64,000 nt of DNA, from NCBI GenBank assembly GCA_003151595.1, contig PLXW01000017.1:7855-71854 (forward strand). Direction: 5' to 3'. This document shows positions 35,101 through 43,221 of this stretch, in pieces (the first letter of the stretch is position 1; each line of letters begins with the position of its first letter). The stretch is from Myxococcales bacterium (GTDB lineage: Bacteria; Myxococcota; Polyangia; Polyangiales; Polyangiaceae). The position numbers and the translations under genes are program-made. The notes under the pieces were generated by a model. That model ran no database searches, had not been told where the DNA came from, and saw only the letters and a list, made by a program, of their open reading frames with translations.

Positions 35101-35937
35101 ACCCCCGCATGGACCAGCGTGACCGACGACGACCGCGCGGCGCGGTACATGGCGTGGATGGCGCTCGGCGGCACGCCGGTCCAGATCCCGATCCAGATCC
35201 TCGAGATCGTCGCCGTCACGCACGTGCTCGATCAGCAGCGGGTGCTCGAGGCGTCGTCGCTCTCGGCGAACATGCTCTCGCAGGCCAAGGCGTTGTGCCT
35301 TGGAATCCTCGGACCCGGCTATCACGACTCGCTCTACTCGCCGTCGTTCGATCCGCGGATCGGTCACGGTTATCTCGATGCGAGCGTCACGCACCTGAAC
35401 GACACGCTCATCTTCGAGAACGGCGACGCCGAGCTCTGGATGCGCATGTGCACCACGGCGAACCCGCCGCCGGTTCACGTGCTCCGACCCGACTCACAGG
35501 GTCAGCTCCGGCTCGGAGTCCAGTCGATCCAGGATTCGAACTACAACCTCGCGATCGACACCTACGCCCCTGGAACGATCGTCGCGGCCTCGAGCTACCC
35601 GGCAGGCGTGGCCGTGGGAAATGGGGTAGGCGGCGCCGACCCCACGCTGCAGGACTCGAACGTGTGGCCGTGGTGCGTGGACGACACGGCGGCGACGAGC
35701 GCGCAGTCGGCTTGGATCACGAACAACGGTCTCCCCACCTGTCCGGCGTCGGTGAAGAGCGCGAGCCACGCATGCGCGTCTCAGCAAGAAGGCGCGGTGT
35801 GCTTCGGGAACGACGAAGCCAACCAGTGGGCGGTGCGCGGCGCGATCAACGCGGGAATGTCCGTCTTTCTCTACGTGCAGTCGCTGGAGACCACGGACGC
35901 CGCGCCGGACTACAACCAGTGCACGCTCCTCAAGTAG
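32149..35937 (+). CDS. Large four-haem c-type cytochrome lipoprotein
   Basis: A 1262-aa exported protein with lipobox IAIASC (C25). Four CxxCH haem c sites are visible: CGSCH (C96), CVQCH (C447), CSHCH (C536) and CINCH (C925). Between them are long beta-rich or enzymatic regions, including VPRGTSIQFD, FGIPPNTRFYKTF and WSDDESDAALVETP, which resemble the di-haem SO2930-type cytochromes. An N-terminal variant start at ATG 32158 is possible. The protein should be anchored in the envelope and carry electrons or act as an oxidase. It is the first plus-strand gene after the Cys-rich cluster. The substrate is unknown; no oxidase partner is in the window. Confidence 0.82.
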   Translation: MSRMVVRHGSALFIFVLAVIAIASCAQEEYPADLWNAQHPAHAGGDLDATAPIARACTQARATPLPQRQVAMSASTGSGGTVVLVSDLFDRFNSVCGSCHGPAVDPPGNGGFQIQTPTDFSRMMTAAVLAHVTSNVACPYTPSASNPVDPMPPCSSPNGMLYSQRPPTDPVRQFAELVQAWLTAGSPLSFTPQSATAPASSTPPDAGAGALSLTPAIGTDLTNLGNCIPTTPLFATETKKSAALDAMFASLSAAPGGSAADMIGLPEHLNQTDLFTLDSEDLAQYGVVAYAPGYPLWSDNAGKLRYVRVPRGTSIQFDKTSQTFGIPPNTRFYKTFMKEVVDTDGSFRWRKMETRLIVSRPDVTASDGTVTHNALFGTYRWSDDESDAALVETPLKSGRPFADTVFLYDVDEPMAAAVLKGAPAAPEEALLEAQAARHYAIPSSDRCVQCHMGSQSQSFVLGFIPLQIARRAVGTGGVIESTGPDELTQLQRLIDYGVISGIGSLDDVLPLEKSEGSRVPRNDYELIAQGYVLGNCSHCHNPNGLPTVQNPVLKNVLNFLPSANGGLFQFPLERYSPRIGRGPSGSTPIPYITPSLVDLPRVNPSSGDQAADIFTQGTGPDDAFWLIYAPWRSLIYRNVDNAFAYTDDLALYPHMPMNTPGYDPRAKQILSDWMVSIPAVRKHPEVAEYAYQTDGSSGHNIGSPVVDTTPQPYVELHPGDPGYDGAAAAAQQRLTVLHTGTNPAITLGAGSTTFSRYADTGETGDILDPTVLADPVCSPIPAGDRTLNTYPFAEHPHWVNTDLSQPPGQWAPRQGNWIDVLVEQHIPPASRGCSSPAGAQAAYADQVIAVGLLQSATLDQVRSYVTTPVPFGLWQQQSGCHFDGVPTAGSFTGAQRPHWMDVSNAPADAPVYSESPGAAVFKMICINCHGPKADSNGRLAQNLATMTGGLAEVADFRDGLFGPVGAAETSSNRHSVFGVLPADATPAWTSVTDDDRAARYMAWMALGGTPVQIPIQILEIVAVTHVLDQQRVLEASSLSANMLSQAKALCLGILGPGYHDSLYSPSFDPRIGHGYLDASVTHLNDTLIFENGDAELWMRMCTTANPPPVHVLRPDSQGQLRLGVQSIQDSNYNLAIDTYAPGTIVAASSYPAGVAVGNGVGGADPTLQDSNVWPWCVDDTAATSAQSAWITNNGLPTCPASVKSASHACASQQEGAVCFGNDEANQWAVRGAINAGMSVFLYVQSLETTDAAPDYNQCTLLK

Positions 35938-35975
35938 CGAGAGATCGCTCCCCGCGCGCTGGGTTGCTCGCCTGC

Positions 35976-36944
35976 GTGCCGGCCGTCGTCACCGTCCTCG
36001 CATTCCAGTGGCTCGTCCCTGCGATCGGCACGGGCGCTCCTGGGTTCGTCGCGGCGCTCGGTCGTCGCAGCCCGCTGCTCCTCGGCGCAGCGCTCTTCGT
36101 GCTGTTCTCGGCGCTCGCGCACTACTGGCTGGGTGACTCTCACAGCGCCACGTCGCGTGGAAGCGCGCTGGGGTGGGTAGCCTGGGTGGCCATCGCCGCG
36201 AGCGGCGCGCTCGGGTTCCGCGCCTTCGTGGCGCGCCCCTACCGCGTGCACGGCGCATCGATGCTGCCGACGCTCGCGCCCGAAGACCTCGTCGCCGGGA
36301 CGGTGCGCAAGCCATCGTCCACGAGCGGATTTCATCGCGGCGACGTCGTCGTATTCGCGGCCGACGGGTTGCTCGCCGCGCATACCGCAGAGACAGGACC
36401 GGAGGCGCTCGTGAAGCGCGTCGTCGGACTCCCCGGAGATCGCATCGAGATGCGCGGCGGCGCGCCCGTCATCAATGGCTGGCCCGTCCCCATCTGTGAC
36501 GCGGGCGAATATCTCCATGTCTCCTCCGACACGAAAGACGGCGCGATCCACGGCCGTCTCCGCGTGGAATTCCTGGACGACATCACCTACCTCACGCTCC
36601 ACTCGTTCAGGCCGCCGTTCACGGGCTCGGTCGTCGTCGCGTCGGGAGAGCTCTTCGTCCTGGGAGACGACCGTGGCAACAGCCTCGACTCGCGCGACTT
36701 TCACCAGGGGCGCGGAGGCGGCGTACCCGTCGCCGCGATCGAGGCGCGCGTCGATCGCTTTCTCGTCGGCTCGCATCGCAGCGGCGACGCCGACTTCACT
36801 CGCTTGTTACGTCCCATCGACACGCTCGCCACGCGCCTCCGCCTCGAGGGGCTCGCCACCGGTGCGCTCGAGGAGGGCATCGCCCGATGCCTGGCGAATC
36901 GGCCGAGCGTGACGCATGCCCCGCCGTCTGAAATCCGGAAATAG
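35976..36944 (+). CDS. lepB: Signal peptidase I
   Basis: A leader peptidase of about 322 aa, longer at both ends than the classical enzyme. The N-terminus carries two or three hydrophobic helices. The catalytic Ser is in VHGASMLPTLAPEDLVAG (box B), and the Lys is in EALVKRVVGLPGDRIEMRGG (box D). FVLGDDRGNSLDSRDF is the C-terminal conserved box E. The start is uncertain: GTG 35976 (chosen) or TTG 35964, and no strong ribosome site is seen. It follows the cytochrome gene by 38 bp and may be co-transcribed. It would release the many secreted non-lipoproteins encoded here. Confidence 0.88.
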   Translation: MPAVVTVLAFQWLVPAIGTGAPGFVAALGRRSPLLLGAALFVLFSALAHYWLGDSHSATSRGSALGWVAWVAIAASGALGFRAFVARPYRVHGASMLPTLAPEDLVAGTVRKPSSTSGFHRGDVVVFAADGLLAAHTAETGPEALVKRVVGLPGDRIEMRGGAPVINGWPVPICDAGEYLHVSSDTKDGAIHGRLRVEFLDDITYLTLHSFRPPFTGSVVVASGELFVLGDDRGNSLDSRDFHQGRGGGVPVAAIEARVDRFLVGSHRSGDADFTRLLRPIDTLATRLRLEGLATGALEEGIARCLANRPSVTHAPPSEIRK

Positions 36945-37109
36945 GATTCTAGGAATCGGAAGGATCGAGAGATTGATCACGTGGGGCGCAATCGCACGGC
37001 GCTCACGATTTTCCCTGATTCGAGTGAGCGGCGCGACCCTGCCCGATGCCGAAGACGAGCGGCCCGATCTTTGTACAGGCGCCCCCGAGACAGCAACCGG
37101 AGGATTCGC

Positions 37110-39323
37110 ATGAAAAAGTCGATAGCGGTCGCCACTTTCATGGTGATCGGCGCAGGTGCAAGCAGCGTGGCCGCTTTGCCGAACCCGTACCAGGGCTCTG
37201 ACACGCTCTTCAACGTGACCACGCAGGCCATCGCGGCGGCGAGTCTGACCCCGACCGGCGCGTACATCGGCGGAGGCTCCGGCAACGGCGCGTCGGCCAT
37301 GTCCAACGCGTCACTCGCGGCGGCGACGCAGCAGACCGCGCCGATGTCGCGCATGATGAAGAGCGAAGGGAAGGTCTGCACCGGGTTCAACGGCGGGACC
37401 GCCGGCAGCACGGCGACGAACGCCTCGGGCATCGTCATCGGTCTCGATGCCGTGGACGTCCTCTCCGCGACGGCGGCCGGCGGAAGCGCGGCGTGCAACG
37501 GCAGCGCCGACGGGGCCGGCACCGGCCTCGCGTACAGCGGGAGCACGTCGTTCGCGGGCTCGAATGCGACTCAGACCTGGAAGTGGGTTCTCGCGGAGGT
37601 CTACGGCGGACTCGATCTCTCCAACGCGGCGGCCGGGCAAGACTGCAACAGCACCGCGCGCCACAACCTCGTGTCCAACTGGAGCAACCTGTTCCAGAAC
37701 GCCTGTGCGAACGGCGCGTCGTCGGTTTGCGGCGCGGGCACTGCGCCCAACGGCGCCCTCTGGCACGCCTACCGTCGCGATGACACCTCCGGCACCTCCG
37801 ACGTGTTCGCGTCGATCCTCGGGCTCGCACCGAGCACGTCGAACTCCTCGGTGAACGGATTCGGCGCCAGCCCTTATTGCAACGCGCTCAACTGGGACAA
37901 CGGCGCGGGCAACGCCAACTGCGGACAGGGACCTCACGATCAGTTCACGGGCCCCGGCGGCGTCATCGATCCGGCCTCGACCTGCAACGGGGCGACGTGC
38001 GGCGCGGCGGGGAGCGGCAATCACCGTCAGCCTCCGGCCGGCACCTGGGGTACGACGCCGAACGCGAGCTCGGCTGGCTCCAACGCATGGGACGTCCTCC
38101 CCACGCAATTCCAGGACAACGACCCCATTCGCCGCCCGTGCATCGGCACCACGACGAACAATCACAACCGCGCGGGTGAAGAGGTCTGCAACATCGACGG
38201 CGCGCTGGGTCTCGTCCTGCCGATGGCCGACTCCGACTGGATTCCGAAAGGGAACCTCGGGAAGCAATACCCGACCAACGCCTGCACGACGTTCGTCGTC
38301 GGCAAGGCCGCTCAGGTCTTCACGTGCGCCAACCGCGGCGCGGGCACCAAGCACTCCGCCGAATGCCCGAACGGCGACTCGCTCTTCGGCACCGGCTGTC
38401 TGACGCCGATCGACTCGACGAACAACACCTCTCAGTGCGTCGCCACCAAGTCGACCGTCGCCGCCCTCCAGGTGCGTAGCCTCGGCAGCCCGGACGGACG
38501 CATCTACAACAGCCAGTTCCGCGACGGCACGACGACCGACGGCTCCGTCGGGTACGTGCAGTACCAGATCGCGTCGCTCGGCACGACGACCGACTTCGCG
38601 GGCGCGTACAACCGCATCCACCAGGTCGAAGCGCTCAACGGCAGCAGCGGATGCCAGCTCGTCGACATGACCGACCAGATCGGATGCCTCGCGCAGGCCG
38701 ACCCGTGCAGCATCGGATACGCCGGTGACGGCGCGAAGATCTGGTACAGCCACGCGGGCGCGTGCGCCGCGAACCAGGCGGCCGGCATCGCGTGCCCGGC
38801 GGGCGCTGGGGCCGACGCTCTCCGCGTCGCGCAGACGTACCCCACCGTCACGACCGTGCAGCTCCTCGGCAAGACGGGTGAGTATCAGTTCTCCCGCAAG
38901 CTGTACTTCAACTCGCTCGTCGGCTTCGGCAACGTGGCCGACACCGCGGGCGACCCCACGGCGACCGACGAGATCACGCTCGCGAAGTTCGAGGCCACGC
39001 CGGCCAGCATCAACCCGATCCTCACGGGCAACGACTTCTTCACGCTCGGCTCGCTCAGCCCCGCAGGGACCGACGAGCAGTTCTGCGAGGACTTCAACGA
39101 GCAGACCGTCTGCGGTGCGGCGACGAACAGCAACGGGTGCGCGGGCAACCCGGCGGGCATTCCCAAGGTCGCTACCATCTGCGGCAACGGCACGCTCGAA
39201 GCGTTCGAGGAGTGCGACCCGGGCGCGGCCGGCATTGCTGCCGTCAACGCCGGAGCCGGCGGCTGCTCGGCGACCTGCCGCTGCAAGCTCGACTTCAACG
39301 AGACGAGCGGCGTTTGCAACTGA
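37110..39323 (+). CDS. PstS-like secreted substrate-binding-fold protein with a DUF4215-type C-terminus
   Basis: A 737-aa protein with signal peptide MKKSIAVATFMVIGAGASSVAA and a clear GGAGGA ribosome site before ATG 37110. The N-terminal region resembles PstS-type phosphate-binding proteins: YQGSDTLFNV, a Gly-Ser-rich GGGSGNGAS, AATQQTAPMSR, and YRRDDTSGTSDVFASILG. It is much longer than PstS (about 340 aa), with Cys and Asn-rich insertions. The C-terminus has ICGNGTLEAFEECDPG and CSATCRCKL, the CGNG-EECD motif of DUF4215. No pstCAB genes are near, so it is more likely a surface binding protein than a transporter component. A strong terminator follows. Confidence 0.7.
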   Translation: MKKSIAVATFMVIGAGASSVAALPNPYQGSDTLFNVTTQAIAAASLTPTGAYIGGGSGNGASAMSNASLAAATQQTAPMSRMMKSEGKVCTGFNGGTAGSTATNASGIVIGLDAVDVLSATAAGGSAACNGSADGAGTGLAYSGSTSFAGSNATQTWKWVLAEVYGGLDLSNAAAGQDCNSTARHNLVSNWSNLFQNACANGASSVCGAGTAPNGALWHAYRRDDTSGTSDVFASILGLAPSTSNSSVNGFGASPYCNALNWDNGAGNANCGQGPHDQFTGPGGVIDPASTCNGATCGAAGSGNHRQPPAGTWGTTPNASSAGSNAWDVLPTQFQDNDPIRRPCIGTTTNNHNRAGEEVCNIDGALGLVLPMADSDWIPKGNLGKQYPTNACTTFVVGKAAQVFTCANRGAGTKHSAECPNGDSLFGTGCLTPIDSTNNTSQCVATKSTVAALQVRSLGSPDGRIYNSQFRDGTTTDGSVGYVQYQIASLGTTTDFAGAYNRIHQVEALNGSSGCQLVDMTDQIGCLAQADPCSIGYAGDGAKIWYSHAGACAANQAAGIACPAGAGADALRVAQTYPTVTTVQLLGKTGEYQFSRKLYFNSLVGFGNVADTAGDPTATDEITLAKFEATPASINPILTGNDFFTLGSLSPAGTDEQFCEDFNEQTVCGAATNSNGCAGNPAGIPKVATICGNGTLEAFEECDPGAAGIAAVNAGAGGCSATCRCKLDFNETSGVCN

Positions 39324-39371
39324 CGTGAAGACGGCGCGGCGCACGTCTTCCTGGACGTGAGCCTCTTGGAG

Positions 39372-39401
39372 CGAGGGCGGCGACTTTGGTCGTCGCCCTC
39401 G
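39372..39401 (+). terminator. Rho-independent terminator after the PstS-like gene
   Basis: CGAGGGCGGCGAC at 39372-39384 pairs with GTCGTCGCCCTCG at 39389-39401 across a TTTG loop, with a single G-T mismatch. It lies 48 bp after the stop and is followed by ttcgcattt. The stem is 13 bp and GC-rich, so efficient termination is likely. Confidence 0.8.
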
Positions 39402-39558
39402 TTCGCATTTCCGCCGCACGCATTTTCCAGCGGGAGCGTGTGTCGAACGTGTTCGTGCGTCGTGACTTGTTCGAGGTTCGTGGCGTGTGGCGTTGCAGAC
39501 GTCGGCGCAGTGCGCGAGAGATCCGCGCGCCGCAGGGCGGGATCTCGAAGAGGCTCAG

Positions 39559-42500
39559 ATGATGACTCGATTGTGGAGGACAGAGCGTCGCGCGCGAGGC
39601 GCTTCCGCTTGCCTCGGGATCGCGATCGCGTCGCTCACTCTCCTCGGATGCTCGGGCGACGACAGCGACGTCGGGACGGTCGACGGCGGCGCCGCATCGT
39701 CCGTCGATGGCTCACTCCCCGACGGGCCCGGCTCGGAAGGTGGAACCCCCGACGGCTCTCCGTCGCCTTCCAGCGGCGGACGCCCGAGCGCGCGCTTCTC
39801 GCCCGCCTCGATCGCGTTCGGCGCCGTCGCGTGCGGCGGCGCGGTGGGGACGCAGACACTCCAGGTCGACAACACGGGTTCCGGTCCGCTGACGGTCACG
39901 GCGACGGCGACCGGGTTCGCGTTCGCGGTGACACCGAGCACGTTGACCGTGGCGGCAGGCTCCTCGGGCGCGCTCACGGTCTCGGCGACGATCCCGGGGT
40001 CATCGACGGCGGCCGTCGCCGTGACAGGCTCGCTCGATCTCTTCAGCAACGATCCGAACGACACCAGCGTCACCGTCCCGCTCTCGGCGACGCCGACCGG
40101 TGCCACGTTGGCGTTCACTCCCGCCGGCACCACAGCTGCGATTGACTTCCCCTCGACCGAGGTCGGCACACCCGCGCCGCCGATCGCTTTCACCCTCACC
40201 AACGTCGGCAACGCGCCGGCGACGTTCCAGCTCGACGCGCCCGGCGACGCGCGCTTCACGGTCGTCACCGACGACGCGGACGGATCCGCCGGAACGACGT
40301 TGAGCCCCGGCGATTCATGGACCGCATCGGCCGACTTCACGCCGAGCAACACGATCCTCACCAGCGCGACCTCGTCGATCACAGTGGTCACCGGCGCGAC
40401 GTGCGGCGCGAGCCTCCCGTCGATACAGCTCTCGGGTCAGGGGACCACCGGAACGATCTCGGGCTGGCCCACGGCGCCGATCGACTTCGGATCCAATCCG
40501 TGCGGCGGCGCGGCTCCTCCTCAACAATCGTTCACGCTCCGCAACTCGGGGTCGGTCGACGCGCGCATCACGAACGTCGCGCTCGCGGGCACGCCCGGAT
40601 TCTCCAGCAGCGCGGCGATCGGGCGGCTCATCGCGGCGAACGGCGGCGTGCTGGCCATCACCGTCTCGGCGCCCGCGGTTCCGTCCCCCTCGTCGATGGT
40701 CCCGATGAACGCGACCCTCACGGTGCAGACCGACGCCGACGACGGCCCACAGACCATCTCGCTCGTCGAGGAGCCGAGCGGCGCGGTCCTCTCCTTCGAC
40801 GCCTCTCAAACGCCGAGCTTCGGAAGCTTCGGTCAGGTGGTCCTCCTCGAGTCGGCGACGCAGGGCTTCTCGGTGAAGAACACGGGGAACGCGGCCGCGA
40901 CCGTGACCCTCCTCACCGCGAGCGCCGGCGGCGTCGCGACGGCCGTCGCGTCCGCGTTCACGGTCTCCAATCCGACGTTCTCGCTCCCTGCGAGCGGCAC
41001 CCAGGCCGACACGGTGACCTTCGCGCCGAACACGGCGAACGGCATAAACGGCAGCCTGGGAATGAGCGTCACGGGTCCGCTCTGCGCGTCGCTCCCCTCT
41101 CCGTTGCCGCTCTCCGGCATTGGAATCGGCGCCGGTCCGACCGTCGTTCCCACTTCACTCACGTTTCCCGCGCAGTGCGGCGGCGCCGCTCCTGCGTCGC
41201 AAGCGTTCACCGTCCGCAACGACGGCACGCTCGACATGAGCTGGACCCTGGGGGCAGTCACAGGTCCCGGCGCGGCGCAGTATCAGATCTCGACCAACCC
41301 CGCGCCGGGTCTCCTCGTTCCGGGTGCGTCGTCGACAGTGACCGTGACCGCGGCTGCGGTCCCCTCACCCGCTCTCAACCCCGATCCCTCGGCATTCGCC
41401 GCGCAGGTCGCAATCGCCACCGACGTGCCGCTCGACGACCCGCACGTCATCTCGCTGGGCGAGACGCCGCTCGGAGATCAGCTGTCGTTCTCGGTCGACA
41501 GCCTCCGCTTCGGTCAGTTTCCGATCAACACGACGATCGCGCAGACGCTCACGGTCACCAATCGCGCGAACCCGGGCTCCGCCGCGGCCAGCTTCTCGCT
41601 CGCGATGCTGGGGGCCGGCGCCGCTGGCTACGCCGCCTCGCCGCCGAGCGTCACCAACCTTGCGCCAGACGGCACTTCGCCGAACGAATCGATCACGTTC
41701 GCGCCGACCGCGGCGATCCCCTACCCCGCCACGATCGCGCTCGTGACGAGCGACAGCCTGTGCGCCGCGCTCCCCACGCCGCTCCAAGTGAGCGGCACCG
41801 GAACACAAGGGAAGGTGTTCGTCTCCGCCACCTCGCTCGCCTTCGGTTCGGACGCGACCGACCCGAGTGGCCTCGTGAACTGCGGCGCGACCGGGCTCTC
41901 GCACGACCTGACTGTGTACAACGTCGGAAACGAAGCGTTTCAGGTCACGGCGTTGAGCCTCGGGCTCTCAGCGAGCTCGCCGTACGTCCTCTCGGGCGCC
42001 GGGACGTCTCTCCCGGCGACGATCCCGATCGGCGGCGGCGTGACGATCACGGTGACACCCAAGGCGATCCCGAGCGCGGTGGCCAACCCGAACGATCCGT
42101 CACCGTTCTCCGACACGTTGAGCGTGACGACCAACGCCGCCATGGATTCGCCGCACGTCGTCTCGCTCGTGATGCAAGCGCGGGGCGCGATCGTGGCGAG
42201 CACGCCGCTGGCGACGACGTGGAGCTTCGGGACGATCGGCTTCGGATCGATCGGCACGTTCACGAGCACGCTGGAGAACACTGGCAACGCTGCGCTGTCG
42301 ATCCGACTCGACGGGCTCGCGCAGCCGTCGGTCTTCGGCATCCGGAACAACCCGACGATCGCCGCGCCCAACGCCGTCACCTCGATCGTCGGACAGTTCA
42401 CTCCCCCGTCGGCCGACGGCTTCTGGACCGATCAAGCGACGCTGACGTTGACCCCTGACGGCGCCCTCTGCGCTCCGCTCCCCGCGCAGTGGAGCGCGCC

Positions 42501-43221
42501 CGCGATCGCGCTCTCCGGCGCGTCGAACGGCAGCCCGGCCGTGAGCGTCTCCGGAAGCCTCGCCTTCCCGTCGACCAACTGCGGGAACCCCGCGCCCGCC
42601 GGCAAGAGCATCACGCTGAGCAACGCCACCAACGTCGCTTACCCCTATCAACTCCATCTCAACTCCGGCGCGTTCTACACCGTCAGCCAGTCGGGCCCCG
42701 GCGCCATCCCGGCGAACGGCAACGCGACGATCGTCGTGACCCCGGTCACGGTTACTCCGGGCGCCGGCACTCAGCCCGGCTCCGCCCCGTACGCGGACGA
42801 TCTCATCATCACGGTCGCTACCTCGCCGGTCACCGCGTTCACAGTTCCCATCTCCTGGGCTCTCAACGGAGCGGTGCTCACTCTCCCGGAGGGGGCCGGA
42901 CCGGGCGACGACGGGCTGGGGAACGCCTTCTATCCCGCCGACAGCACCAGCGGCTTCGCGCTCCCCATCGAGAACCACGGCACCGCCGCGGCCACGATCC
43001 ACTTCACCGTTCAGCCGGCGGGGGGCTTCACGCTCGCGCCCTCCGGTCCTCTTCACGTCATCCCGGGAATTCGAGCGACGCCGGAGCTCGTCAGCGCGAG
43101 CTCGGCGTCCGCGTGTCCGACGACGACGAGCGGCACGATCGGGTTTCTCTACGCCGGACCGGTCTGTCAGCCGATCCCGCTGTCGTCGGTGGCCGTTCAC
43201 TTCTGCGCAGGAGCAATGTGA
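39559..43221 (+). CDS. Giant ASH/HYDIN-type Ig-repeat lipoprotein, 10 repeats
   Basis: A 1220-aa lipoprotein starting at ATG 39559 with lipobox TLLGC (C31), then a Ser/Gly/Asp linker. Ten Ig-like repeats follow, alternating a CG-containing type (AFGAVACGGA, DFGSNPCGGAAP, TFPAQCGGAAP, LVNCGATGL, AFPSTNCGNPAP) with a GA-x-L/I type. The first eight align one to one with those of the protein at 27202-30042. An extra pair is present at the C-terminus, ending QPIPLSSVAVHFC. The ASH type is known for scaffolding and adhesion. The stop overlaps the ATG of the next gene (TGATG), so the two are coupled. Confidence 0.82.
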   Translation: MMTRLWRTERRARGASACLGIAIASLTLLGCSGDDSDVGTVDGGAASSVDGSLPDGPGSEGGTPDGSPSPSSGGRPSARFSPASIAFGAVACGGAVGTQTLQVDNTGSGPLTVTATATGFAFAVTPSTLTVAAGSSGALTVSATIPGSSTAAVAVTGSLDLFSNDPNDTSVTVPLSATPTGATLAFTPAGTTAAIDFPSTEVGTPAPPIAFTLTNVGNAPATFQLDAPGDARFTVVTDDADGSAGTTLSPGDSWTASADFTPSNTILTSATSSITVVTGATCGASLPSIQLSGQGTTGTISGWPTAPIDFGSNPCGGAAPPQQSFTLRNSGSVDARITNVALAGTPGFSSSAAIGRLIAANGGVLAITVSAPAVPSPSSMVPMNATLTVQTDADDGPQTISLVEEPSGAVLSFDASQTPSFGSFGQVVLLESATQGFSVKNTGNAAATVTLLTASAGGVATAVASAFTVSNPTFSLPASGTQADTVTFAPNTANGINGSLGMSVTGPLCASLPSPLPLSGIGIGAGPTVVPTSLTFPAQCGGAAPASQAFTVRNDGTLDMSWTLGAVTGPGAAQYQISTNPAPGLLVPGASSTVTVTAAAVPSPALNPDPSAFAAQVAIATDVPLDDPHVISLGETPLGDQLSFSVDSLRFGQFPINTTIAQTLTVTNRANPGSAAASFSLAMLGAGAAGYAASPPSVTNLAPDGTSPNESITFAPTAAIPYPATIALVTSDSLCAALPTPLQVSGTGTQGKVFVSATSLAFGSDATDPSGLVNCGATGLSHDLTVYNVGNEAFQVTALSLGLSASSPYVLSGAGTSLPATIPIGGGVTITVTPKAIPSAVANPNDPSPFSDTLSVTTNAAMDSPHVVSLVMQARGAIVASTPLATTWSFGTIGFGSIGTFTSTLENTGNAALSIRLDGLAQPSVFGIRNNPTIAAPNAVTSIVGQFTPPSADGFWTDQATLTLTPDGALCAPLPAQWSAPAIALSGASNGSPAVSVSGSLAFPSTNCGNPAPAGKSITLSNATNVAYPYQLHLNSGAFYTVSQSGPGAIPANGNATIVVTPVTVTPGAGTQPGSAPYADDLIITVATSPVTAFTVPISWALNGAVLTLPEGAGPGDDGLGNAFYPADSTSGFALPIENHGTAAATIHFTVQPAGGFTLAPSGPLHVIPGIRATPELVSASSASACPTTTSGTIGFLYAGPVCQPIPLSSVAVHFCAGAM

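Noticed and set aside
37311..39419. 702-aa minus-strand frame opposite the PstS-like gene
   Set aside because: Shadow frame; the plus-strand gene has a signal peptide, a ribosome site and a terminator.
40317..42458. 713-aa plus-strand frame inside the 10-repeat ASH gene
   Set aside because: Same-strand alternate frame, Arg-rich, no recognisable fold.
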